Shown here: one piece after another, positions 33,875 to 44,590 of the stretch
Layout: each line of letters starts with the position of its first letter
How positions within the stretch are numbered: position 1 is the stretch's first letter
Assembly (NCBI RefSeq): GCF_003265705.1
Contig: NW_020312775.1
Location: 2,633,800 to 2,697,799, forward strand
Direction of reading: 5' to 3'
DNA from: Callorhinus ursinus
Lineage: Eukaryota > Chordata > Mammalia > Carnivora > Otariidae
DNA: 64,000 nt
Made by a program: the position numbers and the translations under genes
The notes under the pieces: generated by a model
Database searches by the model: none
Told to the model about the DNA's origin: nothing
The model's input: the letters and a program-made list of their open reading frames with translations, nothing else

Positions 33875-35447
33875 GTATGTAATTATGTTTTTATTAAATA
33901 GGGAGATTTGGATGTGTGAAGTGTGTGTTTACTTTGCCTAAAATAATTTCATCCTTCCCCCAAATATGTTTGTCTTTGATTGCAGGAAAAAGCTGGAACA
34001 AAGTCACGCCTTTTATTGAAACAAAATTATTCATTCTTATTGTAGTGGTACTGTTACATTCTTTTCTACAATTATTCACTCAGGGATTTCAATAAATTGT
34101 GCAGTAATTTATGTATTTTTAATTTATTTTCCCAGGATTTTCTCTCTGACTTCTACTAAAATGAAAGTTTTCATCTGCTTGTTTGTACAATATGTGTTGG
34201 ATTATATCAAGTTGAATTAAATTTATTGTTTTCCTTATATTAATTCAACCTTGGATTCTTAGGATAAACCCTACCTAGATACTGCATTGGCCATAACTTT
34301 TGTGCCTCCATACTCTCAGTGCCATAATCTCCTGCTACTTCAGTTAGTTAATGCAGTGATGCAAAGGCCAGTCAATTTTGCTTGAACCTATATGATTCTG
34401 CATCCTGGGGACTCTTAAATCATTTACCAGAAGGGTCTTCTTTTCACTGATCTTATATGGCCAGGCTGATAGCCACATAGCCTGAATTTGTGACTTTCAC
34501 TGAGATTTAGCTTCCTGAGTAAGCACTGGTGGTGTGGCATGATGCCATTCGAAAGTACAGATGACTTCACTTCCTGTGGGATAAAATTTCACCAGTGAAA
34601 AACAGGATCCCATGATCAGCTTCAGAGTCCTCCTGGGTGACTAAGTTAAAGCATCAGCCAAATGACCAGCAATGTTTCTTGGGGGCTTTTGGTGAAACAG
34701 AGGCTAGCACATTATTATATCACTTTATATGGTTTCCCCTATTTCCCCTACTTCCCTGTTTCCTTTTTTTTTTTTTTTTTTTGGTTCACTCTTACTATAC
34801 TGGGATTCTGCTTCCTTAATAAGACATACAACTTAATCACTGTCTTAGGTTCTGTATTCTAGGGAATTTGAGCTAATATAATTGGTAGGGGAAGTGTTCC
34901 CTAAAGATAGACCCTTAGCATGAGGTTTTGGATTCTCTTTCTGTCCACCCTCTGAATGAAATAAAGACTCAATTCCTGGTGATAAATGGGATGGTAACCT
35001 CTGACATGCAGTGACCTCACATCTGCTTAAGCCTTTACTGGGGTTAATTGATATAAGCTACATATGGAGGGTGAAGCTTTGGGAAATCAAGCAATATAGT
35101 AGCAATCATTATGGAGTCAATGATAATTGTAAGATTTGCAGAGAAGGATGTCTGCTTCTTATGGCACCTGAAATTTTCCAAGATGAAAATGTTTGGCTCA
35201 GGGTAGTTTGTTACCCATTTGAGGCATTATATTGGATGCTGAATTATACTGGTAAGGTCTCCCCTTCAGAACTGAGTCACTCATTACACCAGGTGCTAGG
35301 AGTTATACCTGCTGAGTGGTTCTCTGGGAATTGCCCTTGGTTCAAGAGAGCTGCTTTGGTCAAAACAAATGACCCTCCTTGGGGTCAGCTTACATCTAAA
35401 GACTCTTTGATGCTGGGATGCAAAACCCTGATCCTCCTGCCTCAATT
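33875..35447. other. Unassigned DNA left of a SINE
   Basis: No clear repeat. It holds a T-run of 19 (34764-34782). Several stretches (34260-34560, 34830-35000) read like a decayed LTR or internal ERV region, but I cannot match them to a family. The long frame starting at 35011 is listed separately. No splice-bounded exon can be shown. Confidence 0.4.
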
Positions 35448-35505
35448 TGGGACATTTCTTTTTTTTAAGATTTTATTTATTTATTTGAGAGAGAGAATGA
35501 GATAG
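35011..35505 (+). other. 164-codon open frame, unrecognised
   Basis: The longest frame outside recognised repeats. The first about 149 codons lie in unassigned DNA and the last 15 in a SINE, so the natural end is lost or never existed. The product is rich in Trp and Cys (CKICREGCLLLMAPEIF, WFSGNCPWFKRAALVK) with no signal peptide, membrane segment or domain I know. The ATG lacks any visible promoter or splice context. It may be an exon-sized chance frame or a relic of an endogenous element. Gene status is doubtful. Confidence 0.25.
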
Positions 35506-35652
35506 AGAGAGAGCATGAGAGGGGAGAGGGTCAGAGGGAGAAGCAGACTCCCCGCTGAGCAGGGAGCCCGATGCGGGACTTGATCCTGGGACTCCAGGAT
35601 CATGACCTGAGCCGAAGGCAGTTGCTTAACCAACTGAGCCACCCAGGCACCC
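35460..35652 (-). mobile_element. Can-SINE, minus strand
   Basis: Full-length minus-strand Can-SINE with a perfect 12-base duplication TGGGACATTTCT (35448-35459 and 35653-35664). It interrupts the 35011 open frame. CpGs are mostly kept (GAGCCCGATGCGGGA). Confidence 0.97.
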
Positions 35653-35664
35653 TGGGACATTTCT

Positions 35665-36419
35665 GAAAGCTTGACCCAGTATCATAGTTTAACATTCTGC
35701 TCAACCCTTCTTTCCTTCATCCCTAACAGTGTTTTTCCTCCCAAATAATACAATAAGTCACCTCAGATTCTTCTTTCAGGGAAATGGAAGCATTGACAGT
35801 TTGTGCCAGAAGGGTTCCTAGGAAGCAGACCCTAAAATGAGATTTTGGCACTTGTTTAACCACCATTCAGGTGTCAGCAAGGACTTCACCATTTATGATT
35901 GGTGGAAAACAGCCCCTTGTTAAGTGCAGTAGTGGAATGATTATTAAAACTTTTAACAGTGATATACTACAAAAAGTTACTTTGTACTCATACTACAAAA
36001 AGATACTTATAGATGGGAACATGCAGGTTGATGCAATATCTCAGGTATTTTAAAGATTTATGGGGATGGGGAAAGGGAAGTAGGTAGAATAGTGTGGGGT
36101 GGGATATGACATAGGGCTTATTTGTGTACTGGAGAAAGACAGTGACAGATTGTGAATGATTACTTGACAATTGAATGGAAAGTGTGATAATCAGAGGGCC
36201 TCCTTGACAATATATAAAGTTATTTGAATCTCCCAGAATTTAATCTTAAAGGTATCAGAGAACCAGGAATGGTGGAATTCTTACCATCAGCAATCTACTA
36301 CAAAAATGTCTTAGGCTCAATTTAATAGTTATTAGGCAAGCTTCATCTATAATTAATTCCTATAAACCACTATTTCAGAAGAAGTTTCTGGAATCACAAA
36401 ACATGTGGCCCTTGGGTCC
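35665..36419. other. Unassigned DNA right of a SINE
   Basis: Continues the unassigned sequence before the SINE. It contains AGGAAGCAGACCCTAAAATG (35820-35840), a string seen in some old LTRs. ACTACAAAAAGTTACTTTGT is followed by ACTACAAAAAGATACTTATA, a 28-base-spaced local duplication (35966-36010). No gene. Confidence 0.4.
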
Positions 36420-37121
36420 TGGCTCACTTCAATTAGCAAAATGTAGTTGAGATACAACCATGTTTTGGTAGGGCTTGATAGCTAATTCCTTTTTTGCATT
36501 GAATAGTATTCCATTTTATGGAAGCACTGGAGGTTGCTATTCATACACCTAATGAAGGACAAATTTATTGCCTCTGGGTTTTGGAGATTATGAATAAAGC
36601 TGCTATTCACATTCACATATAAGATTTTTTTTCTTCCAAGTTTTTGTTTAAATTCCAGCTGGTTAACATACAGTGCAATATTAGTTTAAAGTGTAGAATT
36701 TAGTGATTCATCACATAGGTACAACACCTGGGGCTCATAACAACACCTCCCCTCTGTTCCTTGGACGTCCTCTCTTCCCCCCATGTTCCTTTGTTTTGTT
36801 TCTTAAATTCCACATATAATTAGAATCATATGGTATTTGTCTTTCACTGATTTCACTTAGCATAATACTTGCTAGCTCCATCCACATAGTAGCAAATGGC
36901 ACCATTTCATTCTTTTTGATGGCCGAGTAATATTCCATTATATATACCACCTCTTCTTTTTCCATTCATCAATCGATGGACATTTGGGCTCTTTCCATAA
37001 TTTGGTTATTGTTGATAGTGGTGCTATAAACACTGTGGTGCATGTATACCTTTGAATGACTATTTTTGTATCCTTTAGGTAAATACCTAGTAGTGCAATT
37101 GCTGGATCATAAGGTATTTCT

Positions 37122-37308
37122 TTTTTTTTTTAAAGATTTTATTTATTTATTCATGAGAGACAGAGGGAGAGAGAGAGAGAGAGAGAAGCAGAGGGAGAAG
37201 CAGGCTCCCAAGGAGCAGGGAGCCCGATGCGGGACTCGATCCCAGGACCCTGGGATCATGACCTGAGCCGAAGGCAGACACTTAACCATCTGAGCCACCC
37301 AGGTGCCC
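37122..37308 (-). mobile_element. Can-SINE inside L1-G
   Basis: Minus-strand Can-SINE with a perfect 15-base duplication TCATAAGGTATTTCT (37107-37121 and 37309-37323) derived from the L1. CpGs kept in GATGCGGGACTCGATCC. Younger than L1-G. Confidence 0.97.
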
Positions 37309-39182
37309 TCATAAGGTATTTCTATTTTTAACTTTTTGAGGACCCTCCATACTGTTTTCCAGAGTGGCTGCACCAGTTTGCATTCCCAAAAAGAGTTCAA
37401 GAGAGTTCCCCTTCTTCCACATCCTCACCAACACCTATTGTTTCCTGTGTTAATTTTAGCCATTCTGATGTTGTGAGGTGATATCTTGTTGTCATTTTGA
37501 TTTGTATTTCCCTGATGAGTAGTGATGTTGATCATCTTTTCATGTGTCTGTTGGCTTCTGGATGTCTCCTTTGGAAAATATCTATTCATATCATTAGCCC
37601 ATTTTTTTTTTTTTACTGGATTTTTTTTTTTTTTTAGTGTTCAGTTTGATAAGTTCTTTATATATATTGGATACCAACCATTTATCAGATATGTCATTTG
37701 TAAATGTTTTCTTCCAATCTGTATGTTGGTTAGTTTTGTTGATTGTTTCCTTTGCTGTGCAGGAGTGTTTTATCCTGTTGAAGTCCCAATAGTTCATTTT
37801 TGCCTTTGTTTCCCTTGCCTCAGGAGACATATCTAGTAAGAAGTTGCTATGGCCTATGTCAAAGTGGTTACTTCCTGTGTTCCCCTCTCAGATTTTGATA
37901 GTTTCCTGTCCCACATTTAGGTCTTTCATCCATTTTGAATTTATTTTTGTGTATCGTGTAAGAGAATGGTCCCATTTCATTCTTCTGCATGTTGCTGCAG
38001 TTTTTCAAACACTATTTCTTGAAGAGACTTTTTTCCATTGGATATTCTTTCCTGCTTTGTTGAAGATTGGTTGGTTATATAGTTGTGGGTTCATTTCTGG
38101 ATTTTCTATTGTGTTCTTTTGATCTATATGTCTATTTTTGTGCCAGTACTATACTGTCTTGATCATTACAGCTTTCTAATATAACTTGAAGTCTGGAATT
38201 GTGATGCCTCCAGCTTTGCTTTTCTTTTTCAGGATCGCTTGGCTATTTGGGGTCTTTCATGGTTCCATACAAATTTTAGGATTATTGTTCTAGCTCTGTG
38301 AAGAATACTATTGTTATTTGGTAGGGATTGCATAAAATGTGTAGATTGCTTTAGGTAATATAGACATTTTAATAGTATTTGTTCTTCTAACCCATGAGCA
38401 TGAAATATTTTTCCATTTCTTTGTGTCATCTTCAATTTCTTCCATGAGTGTTTCATGGTTTTCAGAATACAAATCTTTTACCTCTTTGGTTAGGTTTATT
38501 CCTAGGTATCTTATGGTATTTGTTGCAATTGTAAATGAGATTTATTCCTTGATTCCTATTTCTGCTGCCTCATTATTGGTGTATAGAAATGCAACAGATT
38601 GCTGTGTGTTGATTTTGTATCCTGTGACTTACCTGAATTTGTGTATCAGTTCTAGCAGTCTTTTAGTGGAGTCTTTCAGATTTTCTATATAGAGTATCAT
38701 ATTATCTGCAAATAGTGAAATTCTGACTTCTTCTTTGTGGATTTGGATGCCTTTCATTTCTTTTTCTTGTCTGATTGCTGTGGCTAGGACTTCCAGTACT
38801 GGTACATAACAGTGTTGAGAGTGGACATCCCTGTCTCATTCCTGAGGATATTAGCTGTGGGTTTTTCATATACGGCCTTTATTACGTCGAGGTATGTTTC
38901 CTCTGAATGTACTTTGTTGAGGGTTTTTAGGATGAATTCATGTTGTGCTTTGTCAAATGCTTTTTCTGCATCTCTTGAGAGGATCATATTGTTCTTTTCT
39001 TTTATTAATGTGGTCTATCACATTGGTTGATTTGCGACTATTGAACCACCTTTACAACCTAGGAATAAATCCCATTTGATCATGGTGAATGATTCTTTTA
39101 ATGTATTGTTGGATTCAGTTTATTAGTGTTGTATTGAGAATTTTTTGCATCCATGTTTTTTAGAGATATTGGCCTGTAGTTC

Positions 39183-39183
<1 letters not shown>

Positions 39184-39222
<39 letters not shown>
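39184..39222. repeat. (TG)n microsatellite inside L1-G
   Basis: About 19 TG units, the longest dinucleotide run in the window, within the ORF2 RT region. Probably length-variable. Confidence 0.95.
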
Positions 39223-39224
<2 letters not shown>

Positions 39225-39357
39225 TCTTTGGTTTTGTTATCAGGGTAATGCTGGCCTCATAGAATGTGTTTGGAAGTTTTCTTTCCATTTCTAGTTTTTG
39301 GAATAGTTTGAGAAAAATATGTATTAACTCTTCTTTAAATGTTTGGTAGAATTCCCT

Positions 39358-39437
39358 GAAACCAATTTTACCATATATGTTAACTAACTAGAACAAATAA
39401 AAACTTGAAAAGAAAACAAAAAGAAACTAAAAAAAAA
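39358..39437 (+). mobile_element. 80-base L1 3' tail insertion
   Basis: Extremely 5'-truncated plus-strand L1 3' end (AACCAATTTTACCATATATG, AAATAAAAACTTGAAAAG plus A-rich tail) inside the minus-strand L1-G. The flanking duplication is AAATGTTTGGTAGAA (39338-39352) and AAATGTTTGGTGGAA (39436-39450). L1-G text continues after it with only the duplication added, which supports true insertion. Confidence 0.85.
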
Positions 39438-40994
39438 ATGTTTGGTGGAACTGAAATGTGACACCATCTGGCCCTGGACTTTTGTTTCCTGGGAGAATTT
39501 TGAAAACTGATTTAATTTCTTTGCTGGTTATGGTTTTGTTCAAGTTTTCTATTTCTTCCTGTTTCAGTTTTGGTAGTTTATATGTTTCTAGGAATTTATG
39601 CATTTCTTCCAGGTTATCCAATTTGTTTGGCCTATAGTTTTTCATAATATTCTCTTCTAATTGTTTACATTTCTGTGGTGTTGGTTGTTAGTTCTGCTCT
39701 CTTATTTGTGATTATATTTATTTAGGTCCCTTCTCATTTCTTTTTGATAAGTCTGGCTAGGGGTTTATCAATTTTATTAATTTTCTCAAAGAACCAGCTT
39801 ATGGTTTCATTGATCTATTATATTTTTTAGTGTGTATATCATTTATTTCTTCTCTAATCTTTATTAATTCCTTCTTTCTACTGGTTTTGAATTTTGTTTG
39901 TTCTTCTTTTTCAAGCTCCCTTACTTGTAAGGTTGTTTATTTGAAATTTATCTTGCTTCTTGAGTTAGACCTGTATACTTTCCTGTCAGGACCACTTCTG
40001 CTCCATCCCAAAGGTTTCTTTTAATGTGCTTACATTAGGTTTGTTTGCCATTGTGTTTTCATTTTCATTTGTTTCCATGTATTTTTTTTTATTTCTTCTT
40101 TGATTTTCTGGTTGACACATTCATTGTTTAGTAGCATGTTGTTTAACCTCAATGTATTTGTAGTCTTTCCAAATTTTTTCTTGTTGTTGTCTTCAAATTT
40201 CATAGCATTGTAGTCAGAAAAGTTTCATGATCTCAATCTTTTTGTACTTGTTGAGTTCTTATTTGTGACCCAGTATATGATTTCTTCAGGAGAATGTTCC
40301 TTGTGCACTTGAAAATGTGTATTCTGCTATTTCAAGATGAAATTTTCTGAATACATCTGTTAAGTCCATCTGGTCTAGTGTGTCATTCAAAGCCATTGTT
40401 TCATTTTGATTTTCTGCTTAGATGATCTGTCCAGTGATGTACGTGGGGTATTGAAGTCCTCTACTATCATTGCATTATTATCAATGAGTTCCTTTATTTT
40501 TGTTATTAATTCTTTTATATATTTGGGTGCTCCCATGCTATATGCACAAATGTTTACAATTGTTAGATCTTCTTGTTGTACATTCCCCTTGATTATGTTA
40601 TAGCATCCTTCTTCACCTCTTGTTACAGTCTTTGCTTTAAAATCTAGTTTGTCTGGTATAAGTATGGCTACTCCAGCTTTCTTTTGCCATCCATTTGTGT
40701 GATAAATATTTCTCCATCCTCTCACTTTCAATTTTATTCTTTAGGTCTAAAATGAGTCTCTTGTAGGCAGTATATAAATGAGGTTTTTCTTTGTTTGTTT
40801 GTTTTGTTTTATCCCTGCTTGACACCCTATGTCTTTTGATTAGAGTGTTTAGTCCATTTACATTCAGGGTAATTATTGATAGATATGTATTTGATGCATT
40901 TCATTACTTGTTTTGTCATTGTTTCTGGAGATTTTCTCTGATACTTTATCTTTGTCTCTGGTCTGTCCTTTGAATGGGACTCTTTGAGTGAGTC

Positions 40995-41857
40995 CCCTTT
41001 AATATTTCTTGCTGGGCTGTTTTAGTGGTCACAAACTCCTTTAGGTTTGTTTGTCTAGGAAACTATCTCTCCTTTTATTCTGAATGATAGCCTTGTTAGA
41101 CAAATTATTCTTGGCTGCAGGTTTTTCCCATTCAGCAACTTGAATATATATCACACTACTCCCTTCTGGTTTGCCAAGTTTCTGTGGAGAGATCTGATGC
41201 TATCCTTATAGGTCTTCCTTGTAAGTTAGGGAGTTCTTTTATCTAGCTGCTTTTAGGATTTTTTTTTCTTTATTTCTGTATTCTGCAAATTTAATTACAA
41301 TATGTCTTATTGTCAGCCGGCTTTCAGTGATTGTGATGGGAGTTCTCTGTGCCTCCTAGATCTGGTTGTCTGTTTCCTTTCCCAGATTAGGAAAGTTTTC
41401 AGCTATAATTTCCTCAAATAAACCTTCTGCTCCTTTTCTCTCTCGTCTTCTTCTGAGACTCCTATAATATGAATGTTATTATGTTTGATGGAGTTACTGA
41501 GTTCCTTAAGTCAGTTCACATGTTCCATAATTCTTGTTCTCTTTTGTTCGGCTTCATTAATTTCCATTATTTTATCTTATACATTTGTTCCTCTGCTTCC
41601 TCCATCCTTATGCTCATTGCATTCAGTCTGTTTCAAATCTCATTATTACACTTTTCATCTTGGACTGATTGTTTTTTAACTCTTGTATCTCTATGGTAAA
41701 GGTCTCCCTAAAGTCTTTCATTCTTTTTTCAAGCCCAGCTACTATCCTTATGATTGTTGCTTTAAATTCTCCATCAGGCATATTACTTATATCTATTTCA
41801 CTTGGATCTCTGGCTGTGACCTTATCTTGTTCTTTCTTTTGGGATGAATTCCTTCAT
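40995..41857 (-). pseudogene. L1-G ORF1 remnant
   Basis: Minus-strand ORF1 relic between ORF2 and the 5' UTR. The C-terminal domain region (41030-41240) and coiled-coil region (41480-41850) are recognised by alignment with L1-A and L1-B, but no frame above 60 codons remains. The start is placed at 41855-41857 by position. Dead. Confidence 0.75.
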
Positions 41858-43406
41858 CTTGTTTTTTTGTCTAAGTCTCTGTCTTCTTTTCTGTGTTAGA
41901 AAAGCCTGTTATGTTTCCTGCTCATGAGAGTAATGGCTTTATGAGGAAGAGGTCATATAGTATCCTGTGCTTTGCTTGGTGCTTCAGGACTGACTCTTGT
42001 GTGTGCTGTGTGCACTTTGCTGTTGTGTTTTTGCTCCTCTTTCCCTCAGGCCAGTTGTCTGCAGAGGCTTTCCTTGCCTGCAGTGGCCAGTGTTCAGACT
42101 TTAGCCAGTGTGTAGCAAGTTTTATCCAGGTGTGTTCTGGTCTGCTTGTAAATGAAATCTGATGCTACTTCCACTTGAACTGAAGCCTTGGAGAACTGTC
42201 TGGTTAGGAGATGTGTTGTGAGCAGATTTTTTTTTTTTTTTCTGGTCTTCTGTGGAAGGAGACTGCCAAGCTGGGACTGAGGCACACTTGCCTGAGAAGA
42301 GCAATACTGGCGGAGTACAGGGGGACAAGACATAGTGTAAGCAGATTAGGCAGCTATTGTCTGTGCTGTGGTGTTTACTATAGGTAGTTCTGCATTTATG
42401 CTGAGGGGTGGGGAAGAAAATGGTACCAGCCAGCTCCTTTGTCCCTGGAGAAGGGTCTCCCTGCTTGGTATTCTCAGGGAACTGTTCCCAGAAGAGGGCA
42501 TAACCTCCCCCCACCCATGTGTCCTAGGGATTTTTCAGATTGCCATTTTCACACTGTCTGCCTCTTGATTGCTTGCCTGACTTCTTTCTAGGAGCAGTGC
42601 AGTGCCTTCTGGGCTCTATCCTAGGCAAGCCTGCTGACTTTTAAAACTCCAGGCTTTAGGGACATGGTGTGGGCAGTGGCCTGCACTGGTCTTCTGGGGG
42701 AGGGTCTTGTCTTGCTGGGACTGAGACAGGTTTGACCAAGAATGCCAGTTACACCAGAGCACAGGGGTGTGGGACTTTGGAGCAAGCAGGCTAGTCAGCC
42801 AGTGTAAGGGCCAAGCTGCCCTAGGCAGGAAGTGGTGGAGGGAAATGGCACCTGCCAACATTTCTGTGTCCAGAGAGGGGTCTCTGTGAATGCCTCCTCT
42901 CCCAGAAGAGGGAATAATCTCTACACACCCACCACACTGTGTGCACCAGGAGTTCCTCAGATCCTGCTATCTGCCCCTGGTTGTTTGCCTGCTTTATCTC
43001 AGAATTAGGGAAGCACCCTTGGGGCTCTATCATTAAAATTCCAGTCTTCAATCTGGTTGCAAAAACTCATGAAAATCAGCCCCTCTGATTTTCCCATCCA
43101 ATGGCTTTGGAAAAGTGTGCTCCTTGTGCATTCCCTTATGTTCTCCTCTCTCCTCTTGCCTCTCTCTGTGACCAGGGCTCCCTCCCCTCCACAGGACCCA
43201 TGATCCATTTCTCCTCCAAATCACATCTCTGTACTTCCTCGTTTCCTCAATGTGGCCTCTTCTTTCCCTCTAGTAGTGCAGGTCTTTTTTTTTTCTATCA
43301 GTCCTCAGCTCAATCTCTTGGATATTCAGAATGATTTGATAATTATCTAGTTGTGTTCAAGGGATGAGATGAGCCTAGGGTCCTCTTACTGTGCCTCCAT
43401 CTTCAT
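41858..43406 (-). promoter_or_regulatory. L1-G 5' UTR with two tandem units
   Basis: About 1.55 kb. Only the outer head (ATTCAGAATGATTTGATAAT) matches other L1s. The body holds two diverged tandem units starting at 42242 and 42686 (both CTGGTCTTCTG). They share later landmarks CCCAGAAGAGGG (42487, 42901) and GGGCTCTATC (42611, 43022), so the period is about 410-445 bases. Mouse L1 promoters are built of tandem monomers; a similar design is inferred here, with no functional evidence. Confidence 0.65.
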
Positions 43407-43949
43407 ATTCATATATAAGTTTTACGTGACGTTGGTTTTCATCCCTCAAAGAAAAATATGTAGGAGTAGAAATTCTGGGTAATATGGTAGGTGTTCATAT
43501 AACTTTATAAAATACTGACAAACTTTTTCAAAGTAACTGTACCATTTTGCATAACCACCAGCAATGTATGAGAGTTTCAATTGCTTCATATTATTTCCAA
43601 CACTTGGTATTGTCTCCTTTTTCTCTCTCTCTTTTTTTTTAAGCCATTCTGATTGGTGTCTAATGGTATATGATCACGGTTTTATTTTGCATTTTTCTAA
43701 TGACTAGTCATATTAAGTATCATTTTATTATGTTCATTTCTCATCTATATAATTCTCAGGAGAAGTATGTCTTCTGGTATTTTCCCCATTTTAAAAATTG
43801 TGTTGTTTCTTGTTGTTAAGCTTAGCACATTTTTAATATATATCCTTTGTCAGAAATGTGATTCACAGTTATTTTCTCCCAGGTTGTGGCTTATATTTTT
43901 ATTATCTCAATAATGTTTTTCAAAGAGCAAAATTTTATATCTTTGTTTT

Positions 43950-44006
43950 TTTATTATGTTATGTTAATCACCACACATTATATCATTAGTTTTTGAGGTA
44001 GTGTTT
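43950..44006 (-). mobile_element. 57-base L1 3' tip
   Basis: TTTTTTATTATGTTATGTTA followed by ATCACCACACATTATATCAT and TTAGTTTTTGAGGTAGTG matches the last bases of the carnivore L1 3' UTR (antisense) as seen at 18165-18230. The ancient L1M reads through on both sides. Duplication not clear (TTTTATAT-like on the left, TTTTATA on the right). Confidence 0.7.
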
Positions 44007-44026
44007 TTTTATAAAGTCCAACTTAT

Positions 44027-44228
44027 TATTTCCTTAAGATTTTATTTATTTATTTGTCAGAGAGAGAGCACAAACAGGGGAAGCAGCAGGCAGAGCAAGC
44101 AGAGCAGGCAGAAGGAGAAGCAGGCTCCCCACTGAGCAAGGAGCCCAAAGTGGGATTCAATCCCAGGACACTGGGATCTGACCTGAGCCAAAGGCAGATG
44201 CTTAACTGACTAAGCTACCCAGGCATTC
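44027..44228 (-). mobile_element. Can-SINE, minus strand
   Basis: Minus-strand Can-SINE with a GCAGGCAGAGCAAGCAGAGC duplication in its middle and a decayed head (GCTACCCAGGCATTCC). Target-site duplication CCAACTTAT (44018-44026 and 44229-44237), from the ancient L1M. Confidence 0.92.
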
Positions 44229-44590
44229 CCAACTTATGATTTTTTAAATTATATCTTTCTTTTAGTGTCAAAGGTAGAAATTCATTTCTTAATCTAATGT
44301 CACAGTTTTTCTTCCTCCTATGTTTTCTTTTTTTTTATTAACATACAATGTATTATTTGTTTCAGGGATACAGGTTTGTGATTCATCAGTCTTACACAAT
44401 ATACAATGCTCACCACAACACATACCCTCCCTAATGTCCATCACCCAGCCACCCATCCCTCCCAACCCCCTCCACTCTACCAACCCTCAGTTTGTTTCCT
44501 GAGATTAAGTCTCTTATGGTTTGTCTCCCTCTCTGGTTTTGTTTTGTTTCATTTTTTCCTCCTTTTCCCTATGATCCTCTGCCTTGTTGC

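Larger units (their letters stand above)
36803..40910 (-). pseudogene. L1-G ORF2 remnant
   Basis: Endonuclease/reverse transcriptase relic. The N-terminus reads TYLSIITLNVNGLNTLIKRH near 40840-40900, but no ATG survives at the usual start. The endonuclease block 40387-40731 has GWQKKAGVAILIPDK and DRSSKQK. The RT box reads FADN (about 38690-38705), losing the second Asp. The C-terminus ends at 36803. It is interrupted by a SINE, a TG run and an L1 tail. Not functional. Confidence 0.88.
36624..43406 (-). mobile_element. L1-G, full-length LINE-1
   Basis: Minus-strand L1 with T-run/3' UTR at the left, ORF2, ORF1 and a long 5' UTR ending at 43406 (reverse of CTGTGCCTCCATCTTC). Target-site duplication ATTCACATATAAG (36611-36623) and ATTCATATATAAG (43407-43419), one mismatch. 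It carries a SINE (37122), a (TG)n expansion (39184) and an 80-base L1 tail (39358). About 6.4 kb without these. Its 5' UTR is unlike that of L1-A/H/J and L1-B. Confidence 0.94.

Noticed and set aside
34637..34862. Two frames of 60-66 codons with a Phe-rich segment as small membrane proteins
   Set aside because: The hydrophobic segment is a translated T-run (34764-34782); no homology or context.
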